Assembly: GCF_042684645.1 (NCBI RefSeq)
Contig: NZ_JBHULV010000038.1
Coordinates: 39,197-103,196 of the forward strand
From: Pseudopedobacter alpinus
GTDB taxonomy: Bacteria > Bacteroidota > Bacteroidia > Sphingobacteriales > Sphingobacteriaceae
Length of the DNA: 64,000 bases
Reading direction: 5' to 3'
Part shown: positions 62,832-64,000 of the stretch, piece by piece
Position numbering within the stretch: the stretch's first letter is position 1
Layout of the letters: each line of letters opens with the position of its first letter
Made by a program: the position numbers and the translations under genes
Notes under the pieces: generated by a model
What the model saw: only the letters and a program-made list of their open reading frames with translations
Database searches by the model: none
Told to the model about the DNA's origin: nothing

Positions 62832-63263
62832 ATGAAGCTTGCTCACATTTTGCTAGTTGAAGACAATGAAGGTGATATTATATTAACATTAGAAGCATTT
62901 GAAGAATGTAAAGTGAAAACAAAAATTAGTGTTGCTAGAAATGGAAAAGAAGCGTTAGATTTTCTGTACAAACGAGATGTTTATGCAAATGCTGCTTACC
63001 CCGATCTAATCCTTTTAGATATAAACTTACCTATATTTAACGGCCATGAAGTATTACAAAAAATTAAAACAGACCCGGAACTTAAAAAGATCCCTGTAAT
63101 TATGCTCACTACCTCTTCCAATCAAAAGGATATTGATATAGCATATGAAAATCATAGTAACAGCTATGTTAAAAAACCAATTAATTTAGATGAGTTTTTA
63201 AAAGCGATATTGAAAATTGAAGAATTTTGGTTGCAATTATCTACACTAGCTAGCAAAGTATGA
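62832..63263 (+). CDS. Single-domain response regulator (Rcp1-like)
   Basis: A 143-residue receiver with no output domain: LLVEDNEGDIILTLEAFEE (acidic Glu10/Asp11), phospho-acceptor Asp63 in LILLDINLP, LTTSSNQKD and Lys in YVKKPIN near 115. The VEDNEGD start and the LDFLYKRD insert mark the Rcp1/phytochrome-partner subfamily. It lies 244 bp after the large kinase, and its stop overlaps the next gene by 4 bp. It likely relays phosphate from the kinase to a downstream protein. Confidence 0.92.
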   Translation: MKLAHILLVEDNEGDIILTLEAFEECKVKTKISVARNGKEALDFLYKRDVYANAAYPDLILLDINLPIFNGHEVLQKIKTDPELKKIPVIMLTTSSNQKDIDIAYENHSNSYVKKPINLDEFLKAILKIEEFWLQLSTLASKV

Positions 63264-63892
63264 CCAAAACAATAAAAAAAGATTCATTATCCATTATTGT
63301 TCTTGAAGATAATGAGGGCGATTATATTTTGATAGAAGATAATTTAATTGAAATATTTACAAATGTAAAAATTCAACGTTATAAATCTTACGAGTCATTT
63401 TCTAAGGATATATTTTGGAAGGATTTTAAATGGGACGCCATATTACTTGATTTAAACCTAATGGATATTAAAGGCATCGAGTTAGTTGAAAACATGGTTA
63501 TTCAAAGCTCCATCCCAATAATCATTCTAACAGGATATGTTGATTTGCCACTTGCTAATAAAAGCTTAGAGTTAGGAGTTTATGATTTTCTTATAAAAGA
63601 TGAAGTTAATCCAGCATTATTAAGTAAAAGTATTGAATTTGCAATAAGCAGAAGTAGTTATGTTAACCAGATTGAAAGTCAAAATGAAAAACTTAAAAAT
63701 ATAGCTTGGAAACAATCGCATAGTGTAAGAGCACCTTTAGCAAGAATATTGGGGATAATTAATATGATTGAAATTTCTGATGGTGAAAATAAAGACTTAC
63801 TTTTTTGGATAGAGCAATTAAAAATATCTTCTAATGAAATGGACAGTATTATCCATCAAATTGTTAATGAAACCGAGGATTTTAACAAATAA
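63260..63892 (+). CDS. Receiver domain fused to a HisKA-like H-box without ATPase domain
   Basis: A 210-residue protein. The receiver (about 12-132) has LEDNEGDYILI, Asp64 in AILLDLNLM and Lys near 113 in FLIKDEV. After a short coiled linker, residues 148-205 match a HisKA dimerisation helix pair: AWKQSHSVRAPLARILGIIN with His154 in the position of the phosphorylated histidine, and the SSNEMDSIIHQIV second helix. No HATPase follows; the stop at 63890-63892 is in the window and the frame is complete. A phosphotransfer or dominant-dimer role with the upstream kinase is inferred. It overlaps the previous gene by 4 bp (ATGA). Confidence 0.85.
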   Translation: MTKTIKKDSLSIIVLEDNEGDYILIEDNLIEIFTNVKIQRYKSYESFSKDIFWKDFKWDAILLDLNLMDIKGIELVENMVIQSSIPIIILTGYVDLPLANKSLELGVYDFLIKDEVNPALLSKSIEFAISRSSYVNQIESQNEKLKNIAWKQSHSVRAPLARILGIINMIEISDGENKDLLFWIEQLKISSNEMDSIIHQIVNETEDFNK

Positions 63893-64000
63893 AAGCATTA
63901 GAATATAATTTTCAAATTAGTTTCTTTTATCAGCTCATATCTGTCCGAACAATTTCCGATTTCGTAAAACGGAATTATTAACTAATTGATTTACAGTTAT

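Overview
The window is a low-GC (roughly one third G+C by eye) chromosomal stretch from a member of the Bacteroidota, most likely Sphingobacteriaceae (Pedobacter-like). The evidence is a PorP/SprF protein next to a large adhesin with a gliding-motility type C-terminal domain (type IX secretion), promoters of the TTG-N17-21-TAnnTTTG type, few Shine-Dalgarno sequences, a HisB phosphatase/dehydratase fusion, DUF4369-TlpA-like and DUF2807 proteins, and His-Asp kinases of typical Bacteroidota form. I see no rRNA, tRNA, CRISPR array or prophage.

Layout. 0.1-5.3 kb: type IX secretion adhesin and PorP/SprF partner (minus strand). 5.6-11.6 kb: methyltransferase, flavin-binding stress protein, S9 peptidase, thioredoxin-fold protein and a frameshifted DUF1801 gene. 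11.8-17.8 kb: gatB, thiol-disulfide lipoprotein, PhoB-type regulator, lipA, and an ECF sigma/anti-sigma pair. 17.9-27.8 kb: a histidine operon, followed by a WD40 gene. 28.8-33.1 kb: GH1 glucosidase, galM, DUF2807 protein and a PyrR-like phosphoribosyltransferase. 33.3-37.3 kb: sodium/sugar symporter, mannonate dehydratase and an SDR (hexuronate use). 37.4-45 kb: subtilisin-like protease, two amino-acid transporters, Gfo/Idh oxidoreductase and a leucine-rich repeat protein. 45.4-48.9 kb: PL6 polysaccharide lyase with a candidate operator, then a decayed gene. 49.4-52.1 kb: four-gene lipoprotein/membrane protein/histidine kinase/response regulator module. 52.1-57 kb: housekeeping and hypothetical genes. 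57.3-63.9 kb: an 11-PAS sensor kinase followed by two receiver proteins.

The most informative region is the his operon. A good promoter is followed by a 14-residue leader peptide with four His codons in two pairs (HHLHH), lying in a strong stem-loop: a candidate histidine attenuator. The usual order hisG-D-C-B-H-A-F-IE is interrupted three times: by a glycosylase-like/deiminase-like pair between hisC and hisB, by a DUF559 nuclease-like unit bounded by inverted repeats that is fused in frame to hisF, and by a ParE-type toxin-antitoxin pair whose toxin stop overlaps the hisIE start. A related repeat has also been absorbed into the start of hisD. The operon therefore looks like a repeated target for small inserted modules that kept the biosynthetic frames open.

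All calls are from reading the sequence and from knowledge of the families. No database search was run, so residue positions and domain edges are approximate.
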